This document shows, piece by piece, positions 9,307 through 18,506 of a stretch of DNA of 64,000 nt. Below the pieces are notes generated by a model. It was not told the origin of the DNA, made no database searches, and saw only the letters and a list, made by a program, of their open reading frames with translations. This DNA is from a bacterium (lineage in GTDB: Bacteria; Myxococcota_A; Bradymonadia; UBA7976; UBA1532): positions 186,001 through 250,000 of the forward strand of contig JAUHXC010000007.1 of assembly GCA_030427205.1 (NCBI GenBank), read 5' to 3'. Position 1 is the stretch's first letter, and each line of letters begins with the position of its first letter. A program made the translations under genes and the position numbers.

Positions 9307-10574
9307 GAGTCGAACTCCACGGCGATGAAGGTGGTCTGGGCCCCGAGGCCGGCGGCGTGCACCAGCGCCCGGCGGATGGGGGTGTGGCGCGGGCGCTCGC
9401 GCACGACGTCGAGCAGGGCGCACTTGGGGTCGAGCTGGTCGACGCCGGGCACCGGCGGCACCACGCCCCGCCGGCCGGCTTCGAGGGCGCAGGCCAGCGA
9501 GAGCGGGCCGCCGGCGGCCATCGGGTGGCCGATCTGGGCCTTGTTGCTGGTCACCGGCGGGCCGTCGTCGCCGAAGACGGCGGCGAAGGCCTCGGCCTCG
9601 CGGCGGTCGTAGACCGGGGTGCCGTTGCCGTGGGCGTAGATCAGGTCGACCTGGTCGGGCGTCCAGCCGGCGCGCTCGATGGCCCGGCGGCAGGCGGTGG
9701 TGATGACGCCCAGGTCGCCGGCCGACAGCGCGTGGGCCCCGCAGCCGTCGCCGTAGCCGACGACGCGGCCGAGCACCCGGGCCCCGCGGGCGGCGGCGTG
9801 TTCGGCGCGCTCGAGCACGAAGAACGCGGCGCCCTCACCGGGCGCGAAGCCGTCGTGGCGCGCATCGAACGGGCGCACGGGGTGGTCGCCGGTCTGGTTG
9901 GTCATCGCCCGCAGCCGGCCGAAGCCGGTGAGGTGCAGCGGGTTGACCGCCGAGTCGGACGAGCCGGCGAGGAGCACGTCGGCCTTGCCCTCGACGATGG
10001 CCCAGGCGGCCTCGCCGATGGCCTGCAGCCCGCCCACGCCCGAGTTGCAGTAGTTCTGGTTGAACCCGCGGGCGTCGAGGTCGGCGGTGCCGAAGCCGAG
10101 CACGTTGTTCGACAGCCCCTTGAGCAGCCACAGCGGGTTGATGGCGTGCATGCCGACCTCGCCGAAGGCCGCCGGGTCGAAGGCGCCGTCCTTCACGCTG
10201 CGCTCGATGGCTGGGATCAGGTCTTCGGTGCGGCCGACGGCGGTCCCCGCGCCCACGAAGATGCCCAGCCGCTCGGGCGGCACGTCGGCCCGGTCGAGGC
10301 CGGCGTCGGCGTGGGCCCGCTTGAGCGCGCCGAGGCCGAAGCGCACCGCGTCGCTCATCAGCTTGAGGTTCTTGCGGTTGCTGACCCAGTCGCGGGCCTT
10401 GAAGCCGGTGACCCGGGCGCCGACCTTGCACGGGAAGGGGGTGACGTCCATGCCCTCGATGGGGGCGATGGCCGACTCGCCTTCGAGCAGGCGGTCGAAC
10501 AGCTCGGCGGGGGTATGGCCCAGGGGCGAGACGATACCCGCGCCGGTGATCACCACGTCGCGCAGCGCGCTCAT
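9303..10574 (-). CDS. Beta-ketoacyl-ACP synthase, divergent active-site context
   Basis: A 423-residue thiolase-fold ketosynthase of the FabF/KAS II type, which condenses acyl and malonyl-ACP. Catalytic residues are present: Cys176 (NYCNSG, instead of the common TACATG), His315 (AHGNGT) and His350 (QIGHPMAAGG). The altered residues around the Cys and HGTGT suggest an unusual substrate. The gene overlaps fabD upstream and fabG downstream by ATGA, so it is made as part of one coupled operon. It is the fourth ketosynthase domain in the locus. Confidence 0.9.
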   Translation of the reverse strand: MSALRDVVITGAGIVSPLGHTPAELFDRLLEGESAIAPIEGMDVTPFPCKVGARVTGFKARDWVSNRKNLKLMSDAVRFGLGALKRAHADAGLDRADVPPERLGIFVGAGTAVGRTEDLIPAIERSVKDGAFDPAAFGEVGMHAINPLWLLKGLSNNVLGFGTADLDARGFNQNYCNSGVGGLQAIGEAAWAIVEGKADVLLAGSSDSAVNPLHLTGFGRLRAMTNQTGDHPVRPFDARHDGFAPGEGAAFFVLERAEHAAARGARVLGRVVGYGDGCGAHALSAGDLGVITTACRRAIERAGWTPDQVDLIYAHGNGTPVYDRREAEAFAAVFGDDGPPVTSNKAQIGHPMAAGGPLSLACALEAGRRGVVPPVPGVDQLDPKCALLDVVRERPRHTPIRRALVHAAGLGAQTTFIAVEFDS

Positions 10575-11518
10575 CGTGCCTCCTCGATCTCGGCCATGAT
10601 CGCCGCCAGGTCGTCTTCGCGGTCGAGGCTGGCCATGGGCACCCGCCGGGCCTGCTGCTTGACGAAGCTCAGGTTCGAGCGGCCGGGGCCGACGTGCCAG
10701 AAGCGCTCGATGCCCCGCTCGAGCATGAGGGTGATGCTCTCGCTGAAGCGCACCGCGCCGACCACCTGCCGCACGAGCGCGTCGCGCATGGCGGCCGGGT
10801 CGTCGCCCGCGTCGCCCGGGCTGATCCAGGCGGCGTCGACGTTGGTGATGTAGGGGGTCGCGAGCGCGCCGAAGTCGACCCGGGCCAGATCGGCGGCCAG
10901 CTTCTCGGCGGCGGGGGCCAGCAGCGCGCAGTGGAACGGCGCCGAGACCGCCAGCGGGATAACCATCGCCCGCTGGGCCTTGAGCGCTTCGCAGGCGGCG
11001 GCGACCGCTTCGGCTTCGCCGCTGATGACGACCAGACCGGGCGCGTTGTAGACCGCCGGCGCGACGAGGCCGGGCGCGTTGGCGCAGGCCTCGGCGAGCT
11101 GCTCGGGCGTGGCCCGCTTGATCGAGGCCATCGCGCCTTGGCCTTCGGGCACGGCGGCTTGCATGTAGGCCCCGCGGCGGCGCACCAGCCGCACGGCGTC
11201 GGCGAAGCCCAGCGCGCCGGCGGCCACCAGCGCCCCGTATTCGCCCAGGCTGTGGCCGGCGAGCACGTCGGGGGCGACGCCGCGCTTGTCGAGCACGGCC
11301 CAGGCGGCGCAGGCCATGGTCAGCACCGCCGGCTGGGTATTCTCGGTGAGGGTCAGCGTCTCTTCGGGGCCTTCGAAGATCAGGGTCGACAGCTTCTCGT
11401 CCAGCGCGTCGTCGGCGGCCTCGAAGACCGCCCGCGCCTCGGGGAAGCGGTCGTACAGCGCGCGGCCCATGCCCACGTATTGGGTGGCCTGGCCGGCGAA
11501 GAGCAGGGCGGTCTTCAA
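10571..11518 (-). CDS. fabD: Malonyl-CoA:ACP transacylase (FabD)
   Basis: A 315-residue acyltransferase that loads malonyl from CoA to ACP. The catalytic Ser is in GHSLGE (Ser90), the His is in SAPFHC (His196), and the N-terminal FAGQATQ and RRRGAYMQ motifs of the family are present. The best start is TTG at 11518, which overlaps the upstream stop (TTGA) and has GGAG 8 bp upstream; translation then begins MKTALLFAGQ. It supplies extender units to the three condensing-enzyme genes around it. Confidence 0.92.
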   Translation of the reverse strand: MKTALLFAGQATQYVGMGRALYDRFPEARAVFEAADDALDEKLSTLIFEGPEETLTLTENTQPAVLTMACAAWAVLDKRGVAPDVLAGHSLGEYGALVAAGALGFADAVRLVRRRGAYMQAAVPEGQGAMASIKRATPEQLAEACANAPGLVAPAVYNAPGLVVISGEAEAVAAACEALKAQRAMVIPLAVSAPFHCALLAPAAEKLAADLARVDFGALATPYITNVDAAWISPGDAGDDPAAMRDALVRQVVGAVRFSESITLMLERGIERFWHVGPGRSNLSFVKQQARRVPMASLDREDDLAAIMAEIEEAR

Positions 11519-13935
11519 GAGCGTGACTCCGGATGGCCCAGGGCGAGGCAGGCGTTCTGCCCGCCGAAGCCGAACGAGTTCGAGAGGATGATGCGCGGCG
11601 TGCCCGCCCGGCCCGCGGGCTCGACCAGATCGAGGTCGACCGCCCGATCGGGCGTCTCGAGGTGCGGGTTGGGCGGCAGCCGGCCGCCGTGGAAGGCCGC
11701 GAGGCAGGCCAGCAGCTCCATGGCGCCGGCGGCGGCGATGGTATGGCCGATCTGGGCCTTGCTGCTGCTGACCGGCGGCGCCTTCTCGCCGAAGAGCCGG
11801 CGGATGGCGCCCGCCTCGGTGACGTCGTTGAGCGCGGTGCCGGTGCCGTGGGCGTTGATGTAGTCCACGGCGCTCAATGGCAGGCCGGCGTCGTCGAGCG
11901 CGGCCCGCATCGCCCGCTCGGCGCCGAGGCCTTCGGGGTGCGGCGCGGTGACGTTGTGCGCGTCGCAGCTCGATCCCCAGCCGCGCACCAGCCCGTAGAT
12001 GCGGCGCCCGGCGGCGCGGGCCCGGGACAGCGGCTCGAGCACGAAGAACGCGCCGCCTTCGCCCATCACGAAGCCGTCGCGGGCCTGATCGAAGGGGCGG
12101 CCGGCCTTCTGCGGGTCGACCTCGGGGCTGGTGGCGCCGAGCAGGATGAACGGCGCCATGCCCAGCGGGTGCACCATCGAGTCGGCGCCGCCGGCGAGCA
12201 TCATCGGCACCTCGCCGCGGCGGATGCGGTCGACGGCGTGGCCGATGGCCTCGGCGGCGGCGGCGCAGGCGGAGAAGTGGCAGGTGGTCGGGCCGGCGAG
12301 GCCCAGGTAGGTGCGCAGGAGCGTCAGCGGGCGGTCGACGATGTGCCGCCGCGGCGATTGGGTATCGCGGGCGCGGGCCTGCTCGCGGGCGAAGCGGGTC
12401 CAGTCGACGTTGGCCTCGGCGTCGAGAAAAGGCGCGTAGTCTTCTTCGAACTCGCGGAAGCTCACGCTCGACAGCCCGGTGGCGTAGGCGACGCCGGCGC
12501 TGGGGTCGAGGTCGCCGTGGTCGTGCACCGCGTCGAGGGCGGCGGCGAGGGCCAGCTCGGTCTTGCGGTCGTCGAGGCCGCGGGTGGCGGCGAGCAGCGT
12601 CGCCGGCAGCCGGGCGTCGGGGTCGAAGTCGGGCACCTCGCAGGCGTTGCGCACCGGGAAGCGGCGCGCGTCGAACGCCCGGATGGGCCCGGTGCCGCAG
12701 TCGCCGCGCAAGAGCGCCGCGCTGAAGGTCTCGAAGTCGTGGCCCAGCGGGCTGGCCAGCCCGACGCCGGTGATCGCCACCGGGTCGTCGGCGGACGCGA
12801 CCCGGATGGCCGGCGCCCGATCGGGGCCCGGCGGGTCGACCGCCACCGCGCCCAGCGCCGCCCGCTCGCCGCGGCCCACGGCCAGCGCGAGGGCCGCCGC
12901 GCCGGTCGCCGCGCCGCATTCGCCCAGCTCGGCCAGGGCCGGCGAGGCCAAGTCGAGCCGCGGCGGGCTGCCCCGGTCACTCGTCAGCCGCAGCACGGCG
13001 CGGATACGCGCCCCGCGGGCGCGGGCTGAGGGCAGGGGTTCGAGCACGAACAGCGCCGCGGCCTCGCTCGGCGGCAACGGCACGCCCAGCCGCAGGGCCC
13101 GCAGGCGGTCGGTGAAGCTGACCCAGGTGTCGCTGGCCCCGGCGACCATCATCGGCGCCCGGCCCTCGTGCAGCGTGCGCACCGCCTCGGCGAGCGCGTC
13201 GAGCCCGGCGGTGGGGCCGGTGCAGCGGGTCTGGCTCGGCCCCATCGCGCCCAGGCGGATGGCCACGTGGGCCAGCGACATATTGGGCAGCGTCTTGAGC
13301 GACGAGAGCGGGTTCATCCAGCTCAGGCCCTCGTCGATGAGCCGGTCGAGCTGGATCGTGCCGTCGGGGCCCAGCGAGTGCACCAGCGGCGGGATGCCGT
13401 CCTTGAGGTTGCCCGGCTCGATGCCGACGCCGAGCATCAGCCCGCAGTCGGACCAGTCGGCGTCCAGGTCGAGGCCGGCGTCGTCCATGGCCAGGCAGGC
13501 GGCGGCCACCGCGAGCCGGTTGGCCCGGGCCATCAGCTTGAGATCTTTGCGCCGCCGCTTGGGCAGGTAGCTGCGCGGCTTGAAGCTGCGCGGCACGAGC
13601 AGCCGCGGCGAGTCGGGCAGGCCCAGCGCCTCGTCGTTATCGGGCAGCTCGGCCTTCAGCGGGCCCGCGGCGAGGCGCGCGACGGCGACGTCGAGGCCGA
13701 TGCCCGCCGGGCAGATCAGCCCGACGCCCGTAATGGCAACGGCTCCGCTGCCTCGATTGCCGTGCTCATCCGGCCGCCCTTCGGGCGGGATCTCCGCAGC
13801 GTCGTCGGGCTCTCGCCCTCCTCCTCGCGTCGACCCGTCCCCCTCGTGGGGACGGCCTCCTTGCGCTCGGCGGCTCGCTTGCGCTCGCGTGTTCGCGACG
13901 TTGTCGCTCACATTCCCTCGCTGGCGCTCGATCAT
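11515..13935 (-). CDS. Fused double ketosynthase, first domain degenerate
   Basis: An 806-residue protein with two ketosynthase domains. Residues 1-63 form a low-complexity lead. Domain 1 (about 64-380) keeps the Cys region (TRCTGPTAG, Cys238) but lacks the PFDxxRDGF stretch and HGTGT, and the second catalytic His is lost (GECGAATGA where GHxxxAAGA is expected). It is therefore probably not a condensing enzyme. Domain 2 (about 384-800) is complete: Cys557 (SACAAA), His696 (AHGTGT), His731 (IGHTIAAAGA). The pair recalls a KS with a chain-length-factor-like partner, here on one chain. The ATG at 13935 overlaps the upstream stop (ATGA). Confidence 0.85.
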   Translation of the reverse strand: MIERQRGNVSDNVANTRAQASRRAQGGRPHEGDGSTRGGGREPDDAAEIPPEGRPDEHGNRGSGAVAITGVGLICPAGIGLDVAVARLAAGPLKAELPDNDEALGLPDSPRLLVPRSFKPRSYLPKRRRKDLKLMARANRLAVAAACLAMDDAGLDLDADWSDCGLMLGVGIEPGNLKDGIPPLVHSLGPDGTIQLDRLIDEGLSWMNPLSSLKTLPNMSLAHVAIRLGAMGPSQTRCTGPTAGLDALAEAVRTLHEGRAPMMVAGASDTWVSFTDRLRALRLGVPLPPSEAAALFVLEPLPSARARGARIRAVLRLTSDRGSPPRLDLASPALAELGECGAATGAAALALAVGRGERAALGAVAVDPPGPDRAPAIRVASADDPVAITGVGLASPLGHDFETFSAALLRGDCGTGPIRAFDARRFPVRNACEVPDFDPDARLPATLLAATRGLDDRKTELALAAALDAVHDHGDLDPSAGVAYATGLSSVSFREFEEDYAPFLDAEANVDWTRFAREQARARDTQSPRRHIVDRPLTLLRTYLGLAGPTTCHFSACAAAAEAIGHAVDRIRRGEVPMMLAGGADSMVHPLGMAPFILLGATSPEVDPQKAGRPFDQARDGFVMGEGGAFFVLEPLSRARAAGRRIYGLVRGWGSSCDAHNVTAPHPEGLGAERAMRAALDDAGLPLSAVDYINAHGTGTALNDVTEAGAIRRLFGEKAPPVSSSKAQIGHTIAAAGAMELLACLAAFHGGRLPPNPHLETPDRAVDLDLVEPAGRAGTPRIILSNSFGFGGQNACLALGHPESRS

Positions 13936-15182
13936 TCGAATCGACTGGCGATCAAGGTGCCGTTGCTGCCGCCGAAGCCGAACGCGTTGCTCATCGCCAC
14001 GTCGACCTGCGCCTCGCGGGCCGTATTGGGCACGTAGTCCAGGTCGCAGTCGGGGTCGGCGTGCTCGTAGTTGATCGTCGGCGGGATGATGCCCGTCTCG
14101 ATGGCTTTGACGCAGGCGATCAGCTCGACGGCGGCGCAGGCGGCGACGAGGTGGCCCATCATCGACTTGGTCGACGAGACCGGCACGTTCGCGGCGTGCG
14201 CGCCGAAGGCCCCGTGGATGCCGGCGGTCTCCGACGCGTCGTTCTGCTGGGTGCTCGTGCCGTGGGCGTTGATGTAGTGCACGTCTTCGGGGCCGACACC
14301 CGCGTCGCGCATCGCCTCGAGCATCGCGTGCTTCGCGCCGCGGCCGTCGGGCGGGCTGTCGGTGATGCGCCAGGCGTTGGCCGACCAGCCGTAGCCCTTC
14401 AGCTCGGCCCGGATCTGCGCGCCGCGGGCCTTGGCGTGGCTCAGCGTCTCGAGCACGAGAAAACCCGCGCCCTCGCCGAGCACGAAGCCATCGCGGGTGC
14501 GGTCGAAGGGGCGGCAGGCGCCGCTCGGGTCGTCATTGCGCGTCGACAACGCGCCGAGCAGCCCGAAGCCCATGACCATCAGCTCTTCGACCAGCCGGTC
14601 GGTGCCGCCGGCGAGCATCACGTCGGCGTCGCCCCGGCGCAGGATGCGCAGCGCGTCGGCGATGGACTGCGCCGACGAGGTGCACGCCGTCGAGGTGGTC
14701 AGGTTGGGCCCGCGGGCCTGCATCACCGCCGCGAGCGCCGTGGCGGGGAAGAACGCCGACATCACGGCGAACTCCTTGGGGTCGGTCGCCCGATAGGCCC
14801 GCTCGGCGCCGTGCTGCGCCATCAGGCCCATGCGCCGGGCCACCTCGACGATGCCCGGCCGGCTGACCTCGGCGCCCACCGAGACCCCGAAGCGGTCGGG
14901 ATCGCCGGCGCCCGGCTCGAGGCCGGCGTCGGCCATGGCCTCGCGGGCGGCGGCGACGGCGAACATGCTCTTGTCGTCGCGCCAGCGGGCGAAGCGGCCG
15001 CTCAGCTTGGGCGGCTCGAAGCCGCGGATCTCGGCGGCGAAGGTGCAGGGGTAGGTCCGGGCGTCGAAGCGGGTGATCGGGCCGATGGCGTTGCCGCCTT
15101 CGACCAGCGCGGCCCAGGTCCGGTCGACGTCGAGCCCCAGGGGGGTCACGCAGCCGATACCGGTGATGACGACGGGCTCCAT
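13932..15182 (-). CDS. fabF: Beta-ketoacyl-ACP synthase II
   Basis: A 416-residue FabF-type condensing enzyme. Active-site residues are Cys167 (STACTSS), His307 (AHGTST) and His344 (MMGHLVAACA); the PFDRTRDGFVLGEG and FGFGGSNG motifs are intact. It follows the FabZ-like gene by 16 bp and is coupled to the double-ketosynthase gene by ATGA. The Ser-rich Cys context differs from the other two active KS domains, so the three probably do not have the same job. Confidence 0.92.
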   Translation of the reverse strand: MEPVVITGIGCVTPLGLDVDRTWAALVEGGNAIGPITRFDARTYPCTFAAEIRGFEPPKLSGRFARWRDDKSMFAVAAAREAMADAGLEPGAGDPDRFGVSVGAEVSRPGIVEVARRMGLMAQHGAERAYRATDPKEFAVMSAFFPATALAAVMQARGPNLTTSTACTSSAQSIADALRILRRGDADVMLAGGTDRLVEELMVMGFGLLGALSTRNDDPSGACRPFDRTRDGFVLGEGAGFLVLETLSHAKARGAQIRAELKGYGWSANAWRITDSPPDGRGAKHAMLEAMRDAGVGPEDVHYINAHGTSTQQNDASETAGIHGAFGAHAANVPVSSTKSMMGHLVAACAAVELIACVKAIETGIIPPTINYEHADPDCDLDYVPNTAREAQVDVAMSNAFGFGGSNGTLIASRFE

Positions 15183-15198
15183 CGAGGCGTCTCCGGGG

Positions 15199-15717
15199 TC
15201 AGGGGGTGTCGGCCGTGCGCGCGGCCCACTCTTCGTATTCGGGCCACAAGAGCTTCAGGTTCGCCCGCTCGAGCCGCTCGAGCCGCTCTTGCGACTCGGT
15301 GGTGTCGAGGCGGTCGGGGTTGAAGACGAAGACCAGCTCGGCGTTGATCACGCGCTGCCCGTCGACGGTGCCGTGCACCGCGCAGACCGCCGACTCTTCG
15401 CGCATGTTGAGCAGCTTGCTGTGCAGCACCAGCGTATCGCCCGGCTTGACGAAGCGGCGGAACTTGGCTTTGCGCACCATCGAGAGGATGGGCCACACCC
15501 ACTGGCGCTCGCTGTCGAAGAGGGTCACCTCGATGAGCTTGCCCGAGAGCTGGGCGAGGGCCTCGATCTGGACCACCCCCGGCACCACGGGGAAGCCGGG
15601 GAAGTGGTCGGCGAAGTAGTCCTCGCTCGACGCGCAGCCCTTGCGGCCGATGGCGGTCTCTCCGGGCTTCAGCTCGTCGATCCGGTCCAGGAATATCCAG
15701 CGCATGGCGGCCACCAT
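15199..15717 (-). CDS. FabZ/FabA-like hotdog dehydratase
   Basis: A 172-residue hotdog-fold protein. HFPGFPVVPG with catalytic His38 and QIEALAQ with Glu52 match the FabZ dehydratase active site, which removes water from 3-hydroxyacyl-ACP. It is about 20-25 residues longer than ordinary FabZ, with an acidic C-terminal helix (LERLERANLKLLWPEYEEW). The start could be ATG 15717 or ATG 15705; neither has a strong ribosome-binding site. It is the first gene of the six-gene operon. Confidence 0.85.
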   Translation of the reverse strand: MVAAMRWIFLDRIDELKPGETAIGRKGCASSEDYFADHFPGFPVVPGVVQIEALAQLSGKLIEVTLFDSERQWVWPILSMVRKAKFRRFVKPGDTLVLHSKLLNMREESAVCAVHGTVDGQRVINAELVFVFNPDRLDTTESQERLERLERANLKLLWPEYEEWAARTADTP

Positions 15718-15920
15718 ATGCCCCGGGGCATTGCCCGTTCAAGCCTTCCCCGATCGGCCCACAACGGGGCGGATCGTGGCCGAGGCGGGGCAGAAACGGG
15801 CGTCGACGCGCCCGAGCGACACGGGAATCGGCGGCGCAGGGGGTTGGCCCGGTGTTTGCGAAGACATCCTGGCGATCGCGGGCCACGGCGGCCCGCCTCA
15901 GAAAACTGAAGGGAGACCCC

Positions 15921-16103
15921 ATGAAGATCCTCAAGACCCTGACCTGGGCCGTGCTGCTGACCCCGCTGGCGTTCGCCACCGTCGGCTGCGAGAAGAACGA
16001 TGGCCCGGCCGAGCGGGCCGGCGAGAAGGTCGACGAGGCGGCCGACGAAGTGAGCGAGGGCGCTGAAGAGGCGGGGGACGAGATCGAGGAAGCGCTCGAC
16101 TGA
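15921..16103 (+). CDS. Small acidic lipoprotein
   Basis: A 60-residue predicted lipoprotein. [23 protein letters not shown] carries the lipobox, and the mature part is a short amphipathic acidic helix with repeated [22 protein letters not shown] pattern (7- and 11-residue spacing). AAGGGAG lies just upstream of the ATG. It diverges from the fatty-acid operon. It may be a helical envelope spacer, but function is unknown. Confidence 0.75.
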   Translation: MKILKTLTWAVLLTPLAFATVGCEKNDGPAERAGEKVDEAADEVSEGAEEAGDEIEEALD

Positions 16104-16125
16104 TCGCGCCCGTGAGCTGCCCTGA

Positions 16126-16151
16126 CGACGCCCGGCTCCGGCCGGGCGTCG
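16126..16151 (+). terminator. Hairpin terminator
   Basis: An 11-bp perfect stem (CGACGCCCGGC / GCCGGGCGTCG) with a TCCG loop lies 23 bp after the small lipoprotein gene and is followed by GCGTTT. It is a strong hairpin with only a short T tract. Confidence 0.65.
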
Positions 16152-16219
16152 GCGTTTCGAATGGGTTCGGCATCGGCCGTGCAAAGCGTGGCGGCGCATC
16201 CGATTTCTGGAGGACGATG

Positions 16220-17464
16220 ATGCGTATTCGATACACGCTGCTGCTGGGTCTGCTGCTGGCTTTCGCCGGCCCGATCGCCTGCGAGGGCGAGGCGCCGGCC
16301 GATGAGGACGCGATGGTGCCGGTGCCCCGTGATGGGGGCGAGGGCGAAGGAGAAGGCGAGGGCGAAGGAGAAGGCGAGGGCGAAGGCGAGGGCGAAGGCG
16401 AAGGCGAAGGAGAAGGTGAGGGCGAGGGCGAGGGCGAGGGCGAAGGGGAAGGCGAGGGCGAAGGAGAAGGCGAGGGCGAGGGCGAAGGCGAGGGCGAAGG
16501 AGAAGGCGAGGGCGAAGGAGAAGGCGAGGGCGAAGGAGAAGGCGAGGGCGAAGGAGAAGGCGAGGGCGAAGGAGAAGGCGAGGGCGAGTTCGACTGCGGC
16601 GGCTTCCTCGGCGATACCTGCGCCGACGATCAGTTCTGCGACTTCCCGGCGCCCGGCTGCGACTTCGCCGATCAGAGCGGCCGCTGCATGCCGCGGCCCG
16701 ACGCCTGCCTCGACATCTACGAGCCCGTCTGCGGCTGCGACGGCCAGACCTACGGTAACCTGTGCGAAGCCCACGCCGCCGGCGTCGACGCCGCCGCCGA
16801 CGGCGAGTGCGACGGGGGCGGCGACGCCTGCGGGCTGCCCCCGGAGACCGGGCCCTGCGACGCGGCCTTCCAGCGCTGGTACTTCGATCCGGCGGTCGGC
16901 GACTGCGTCGAGTTTCTCTATGGCGGCTGCGGCGGCAACGCGAACAACTTCGAGACCGTCGAAGAGTGCCGCGCCGCCTGCCCGCCGCAGCCGAGCGCCT
17001 GCGCCGACGCCTCGCGCGACTTCATCATCGTCAGCGGCGAGCGCAGCTTCGGCGAGTGCCTCGAAGGCTGCATCTCGCGGCTGCAGATCGCGCCGACGCC
17101 GCTCGACGCGGTGGCCTGCGATCGGGTGGTGCTCGAGGTCTGCGACAATGGCTTCGACGGCGTCTGCTCGATCCACGAGGGCACGCTGACCGAGCGGGCG
17201 CACACGGCCGTGCGCCGCATCGCCGCCGACCTCGAAGGCGTGGCGCTGCAGGAGCGCTACGGCTGCCCCGACTGCGCCGACGGCGGCGCCTCGTCGGTGA
17301 CGCTGCAGCGGGGCCGGCTGCGCTCGACCCACACCTTCGAGTTCGGCGCCCCGCCGCCCCCGCTGGCCGCCGCTGGGGGCATCGTCGACGGGCTCATCGA
17401 CAGCCTGCGGCGCTGCCAGGCGTCGCCCGACGTCGACCCCGACCCGGAATGCGTCGCCCGCTGA
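16220..17464 (+). CDS. Kazal plus Kunitz domain lipoprotein with GE linker
   Basis: A 414-residue predicted lipoprotein (signal ending GPIAC, Cys21). Residues about 40-123 are an almost pure Gly-Glu alternation. A Cys-rich segment follows, then a Kazal-type inhibitor domain (about 163-197; [14 protein letters not shown]). Next comes a Kunitz/BPTI domain (about 204-254) with exactly the BPTI cysteine spacing 8-15-7-12-3 and the [13 protein letters not shown] signature. The P1 residue after the second Cys is Asp, not the Lys/Arg of trypsin inhibitors. The C-terminal 160 residues hold four or more further Cys and are unrecognised. The start at 16220 has GGAGG 6 bp upstream; ATG 16217 is the alternative. 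Confidence 0.88.
   Translation: MRIRYTLLLGLLLAFAGPIACEGEAPADEDAMVPVPRDGGEGEGEGEGEGEGEGEGEGEGEGEGEGEGEGEGEGEGEGEGEGEGEGEGEGEGEGEGEGEGEGEGEGEGEGEGEGEGEGEGEGEFDCGGFLGDTCADDQFCDFPAPGCDFADQSGRCMPRPDACLDIYEPVCGCDGQTYGNLCEAHAAGVDAAADGECDGGGDACGLPPETGPCDAAFQRWYFDPAVGDCVEFLYGGCGGNANNFETVEECRAACPPQPSACADASRDFIIVSGERSFGECLEGCISRLQIAPTPLDAVACDRVVLEVCDNGFDGVCSIHEGTLTERAHTAVRRIAADLEGVALQERYGCPDCADGGASSVTLQRGRLRSTHTFEFGAPPPPLAAAGGIVDGLIDSLRRCQASPDVDPDPECVAR
16338..16588. repeat. Hexanucleotide array coding Gly-Glu
   Basis: About 250 bp are made of GAGGGC, GAAGGC and GAAGGA hexamers, with higher-order 18-bp blocks. It encodes the GE linker of the Kazal-Kunitz protein and is likely to vary in length between strains. 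Confidence 0.9.
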
Positions 17465-17485
17465 GCAATGCGTCGCCCGCTGAGC
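17448..17485. repeat. 19-bp tandem duplication at a stop codon
   Basis: AATGCGTCGCCCGCTGAGC occurs twice head to tail. The first copy holds the last codons and TGA stop of the Kazal-Kunitz gene, and the second lies in the spacer. It looks like a recent slippage or duplication event. Confidence 0.85.
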
Positions 17486-17508
17486 GTAGAGGGCTGGTAC
17501 GCTGGCCC

Positions 17509-18489
17509 ATGCACGCTCATCCCAAGATGCTGTTGACGGCCGCGCCGCTCGCCCTCGTGGCGTTGGCGGCGCTGGCCTGCACCCCCACTGTGCCCGCCGA
17601 GCCGCCCGCACAGCCTGCACAGCCGCCCCCGCCGGCGGCCCCCGCGGGCGCCGCGGTCGAGACGCCGCCGGCGCCCGCAGCGGCCGAGCCGATCGCGCCG
17701 ACCGAGCCCGAGCCGGTCTGCACCGCGACGCCGCAGCGCACCGCGCGCTGGGTCGATACGAAGCCGCGGGTCCCCCTGGCGATCGTCGAGCCCGACGGCG
17801 GCGCCAAAGTCATCCGCACGCCGCCCAAGGCCTGCTGCTCGGCCTGGCTCGACCGCGAGCGGCGCTGGACGACCGTCGACGCCTACGGCCAGCCCGTCGG
17901 CCGGGCGGTGCTGAGCAGCAGCCATCTGTACGACGTCACCGACTGCCACGAGATGACCTTCGAGCAGGTCGAGGGCGAGCCCGGCGTGGGGCTGCACGTG
18001 GCCGTCGACAGCGGGTACGTCGCACCCCCGTCGGTGCGCTGGACGCCGACCGCCGCGCAGCGGGCGCAGCTCGAGGCGATGGCGAAGCAGATCCGCGGGC
18101 TGCTGGCCATCCCGCCGCCGAATGAAGAGCTCGACAAGCCGCTGCCCTTCGCGCAGCGGGTCATCTACGCCCGCCAGTCGACCCGCGCCGACGCGCGGCA
18201 GCTGGCGATCGTCGGCGGGCAGTTCCTGGCCGTCGCCGAGTGGTGGCCCGACGCGGGCTGGCGGCTGATCCACCTCGACCTCTCCGAGGGCCTGTGGCCC
18301 ATCGCGAGCGGGCAGGTCTATCAACCCATCGCCGCCTTCGACATGAACAACGACGGCTCGACCGAAGCCGTCGTGCACGTGCAGTCCGCCGGCGGCGAAC
18401 GCTTCGGCGACGTGGTGATCGGCGTCGAGCGTTACGTCAACCCGGTCTGGCGTCTGCTCGCGCGCAGCGTCGGCGGCGCGTTCGTCTGA
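17509..18489 (+). CDS. Pro/Ala-rich lipoprotein
   Basis: A 326-residue predicted lipoprotein (LALVALAALAC lipobox). A Pro/Ala/Glu linker of about 45 residues is followed by a folded domain with several Cys (PKACCSAW, VTDCHEM). The C-terminal part, AFDMNNDGSTEAVVHVQ, resembles the Asp-rich calcium-binding loop of FG-GAP/VCBS-like repeats. No enzyme motif is seen. It precedes the Coq4-like gene by 17 bp and is probably cotranscribed with it. Confidence 0.7.
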   Translation: MHAHPKMLLTAAPLALVALAALACTPTVPAEPPAQPAQPPPPAAPAGAAVETPPAPAAAEPIAPTEPEPVCTATPQRTARWVDTKPRVPLAIVEPDGGAKVIRTPPKACCSAWLDRERRWTTVDAYGQPVGRAVLSSSHLYDVTDCHEMTFEQVEGEPGVGLHVAVDSGYVAPPSVRWTPTAAQRAQLEAMAKQIRGLLAIPPPNEELDKPLPFAQRVIYARQSTRADARQLAIVGGQFLAVAEWWPDAGWRLIHLDLSEGLWPIASGQVYQPIAAFDMNNDGSTEAVVHVQSAGGERFGDVVIGVERYVNPVWRLLARSVGGAFV

Positions 18490-18506
18490 GGCCGGGGAGG
18501 GACCGC

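Noticed and set aside
15146..17620. Minus-strand reading with [11 protein letters not shown] repeats resembling membrane helices
   Set aside because: This is the antisense of the GE-coding hexamer array, not a membrane protein.
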